The translations under genes and the position numbers were made by a program. The notes under the pieces were generated by a model. That model was not told the DNA's origin and ran no database searches. It was given only the letters and a program-made list of their open reading frames with translations. Below, piece after piece: positions 15,402-15,528 of a stretch of DNA of 15,528 nt. This DNA comes from Pseudomonadota bacterium (lineage in GTDB: Bacteria > Myxococcota > Polyangia > Polyangiales > Polyangiaceae). The DNA lies in assembly GCA_023419055.1 (NCBI GenBank), contig JAEZYO010000821.1:1-15528 (forward strand), given 5' to 3'. Numbering within the stretch: the stretch's first letter is position 1; each line of letters begins with the position of its first letter.

Positions 15402-15438
15402 AAAGGCTCTGGGAATAGGAGCATTCAAAGGAAAAAAC

Positions 15439-15528
15439 ATGGACAAGTCCTTCCTTCCCGTTTCCGCGATCGTTCTCGGCTTTCTCGCTTCGGGCTGCTT
15501 CGGTGGCGAAGATGAGACGCCCTCCAAC
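15439..15528 (+). CDS. Lipoprotein, N-terminal 30 codons only (cut by right edge)
   Basis: An ATG at 15439 is preceded by AAAGGA (15427-15432) with 6-base spacing, and the frame is open to the edge. The 30 residues visible begin MDKSFLPVSAIVLGFLASGC. Lys at position 3 and a hydrophobic core lead to lipobox ASGC, with Cys20 as the expected lipidated residue. FGGEDETPSN follows, the acidic/Gly start of a typical linker. The protein is therefore exported and membrane-anchored. Its function cannot be judged because the rest lies outside the window. The structured leader just upstream may control it. Confidence 0.8.
   Translation, partial: MDKSFLPVSAIVLGFLASGCFGGEDETPSN

Larger units (their letters stand above)
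15052..15438. other. 387-bp divergent non-coding region with structured leader
   Basis: It lies between the glycosyltransferase (leftward) and a lipoprotein gene (rightward) and should hold both promoters. No clear -35/-10 or -24/-12 pair was found. It is less GC-rich than the coding DNA around it. The right part holds three stem-loops and the left part an 18-bp inverted repeat. The 9-mer GTGATCGAT occurs twice (15227-15235 and 15390-15398). Confidence 0.5.

Noticed and set aside
15207..15527. A 106-codon minus-strand frame at the right edge
   Set aside because: It is antisense to the lipoprotein start and its structured leader, with no motif or codon-bias support.
1..15528. Mobile element, CRISPR array, tRNA or prophage
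   Set aside because: I saw no transposase or integrase motif, no evenly spaced repeats, no tRNA-like cloverleaf and no phage structural protein in any frame.

Overview
The window looks like chromosomal DNA of a myxobacterium (Myxococcota, probably the Polyangiales side). This is inferred from several things: high GC with strong G/C preference at third codon positions, frequent GTG starts, a very large Ser/Thr kinase fused to a STAND-type ATPase and TPR repeats, and several Gly/Ser-rich secreted lipoproteins. I see no rRNA, tRNA, CRISPR array, insertion sequence, integrase or phage gene.

Layout from left to right. (1) On the minus strand, read from about 3.8 kb down to 1: a serine hydroxymethyltransferase (glyA), a GMC-type FAD oxidoreductase of the ChoD/cholesterol-oxidase kind that carries a ferredoxin-like Cys cluster, a 72-residue single-pass membrane protein, and the N-terminal part of an unrecognised protein that runs off the left edge. 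(2) On the plus strand, divergent from glyA: the 1278-residue kinase-ATPase-TPR protein (3975-7811), followed directly by a GC hairpin, then a secreted TIGR03118-family lipoprotein (8007-9149). (3) A 13-bp perfect stem-loop lies between this lipoprotein and a convergent minus-strand pair. That pair, read leftward, is a glycoside hydrolase family 3 lipoprotein followed 42 bp later by a signal-peptide-bearing outer-membrane barrel protein. The two probably form one transcription unit for taking up or processing a beta-glycoside. (4) A 551-bp non-coding stretch with several inverted repeats. (5) A minus-strand family 2 glycosyltransferase with a TPR-like C-terminus. (6) A 387-bp non-coding stretch containing three hairpins in tandem, leading into the first 30 codons of another lipoprotein cut by the right edge.

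The genes do not form an obvious single system. The clearest functional unit is the GH3/outer-membrane-barrel pair. The points most worth a second look are the ferredoxin-like CX2CX2CX3C motif in the GMC oxidoreductase, the non-RD (HGD) kinase fused to a STAND ATPase, and the compact hairpins that sit just 5' of the start region of four genes. I found no strong evidence for a wholly new system.
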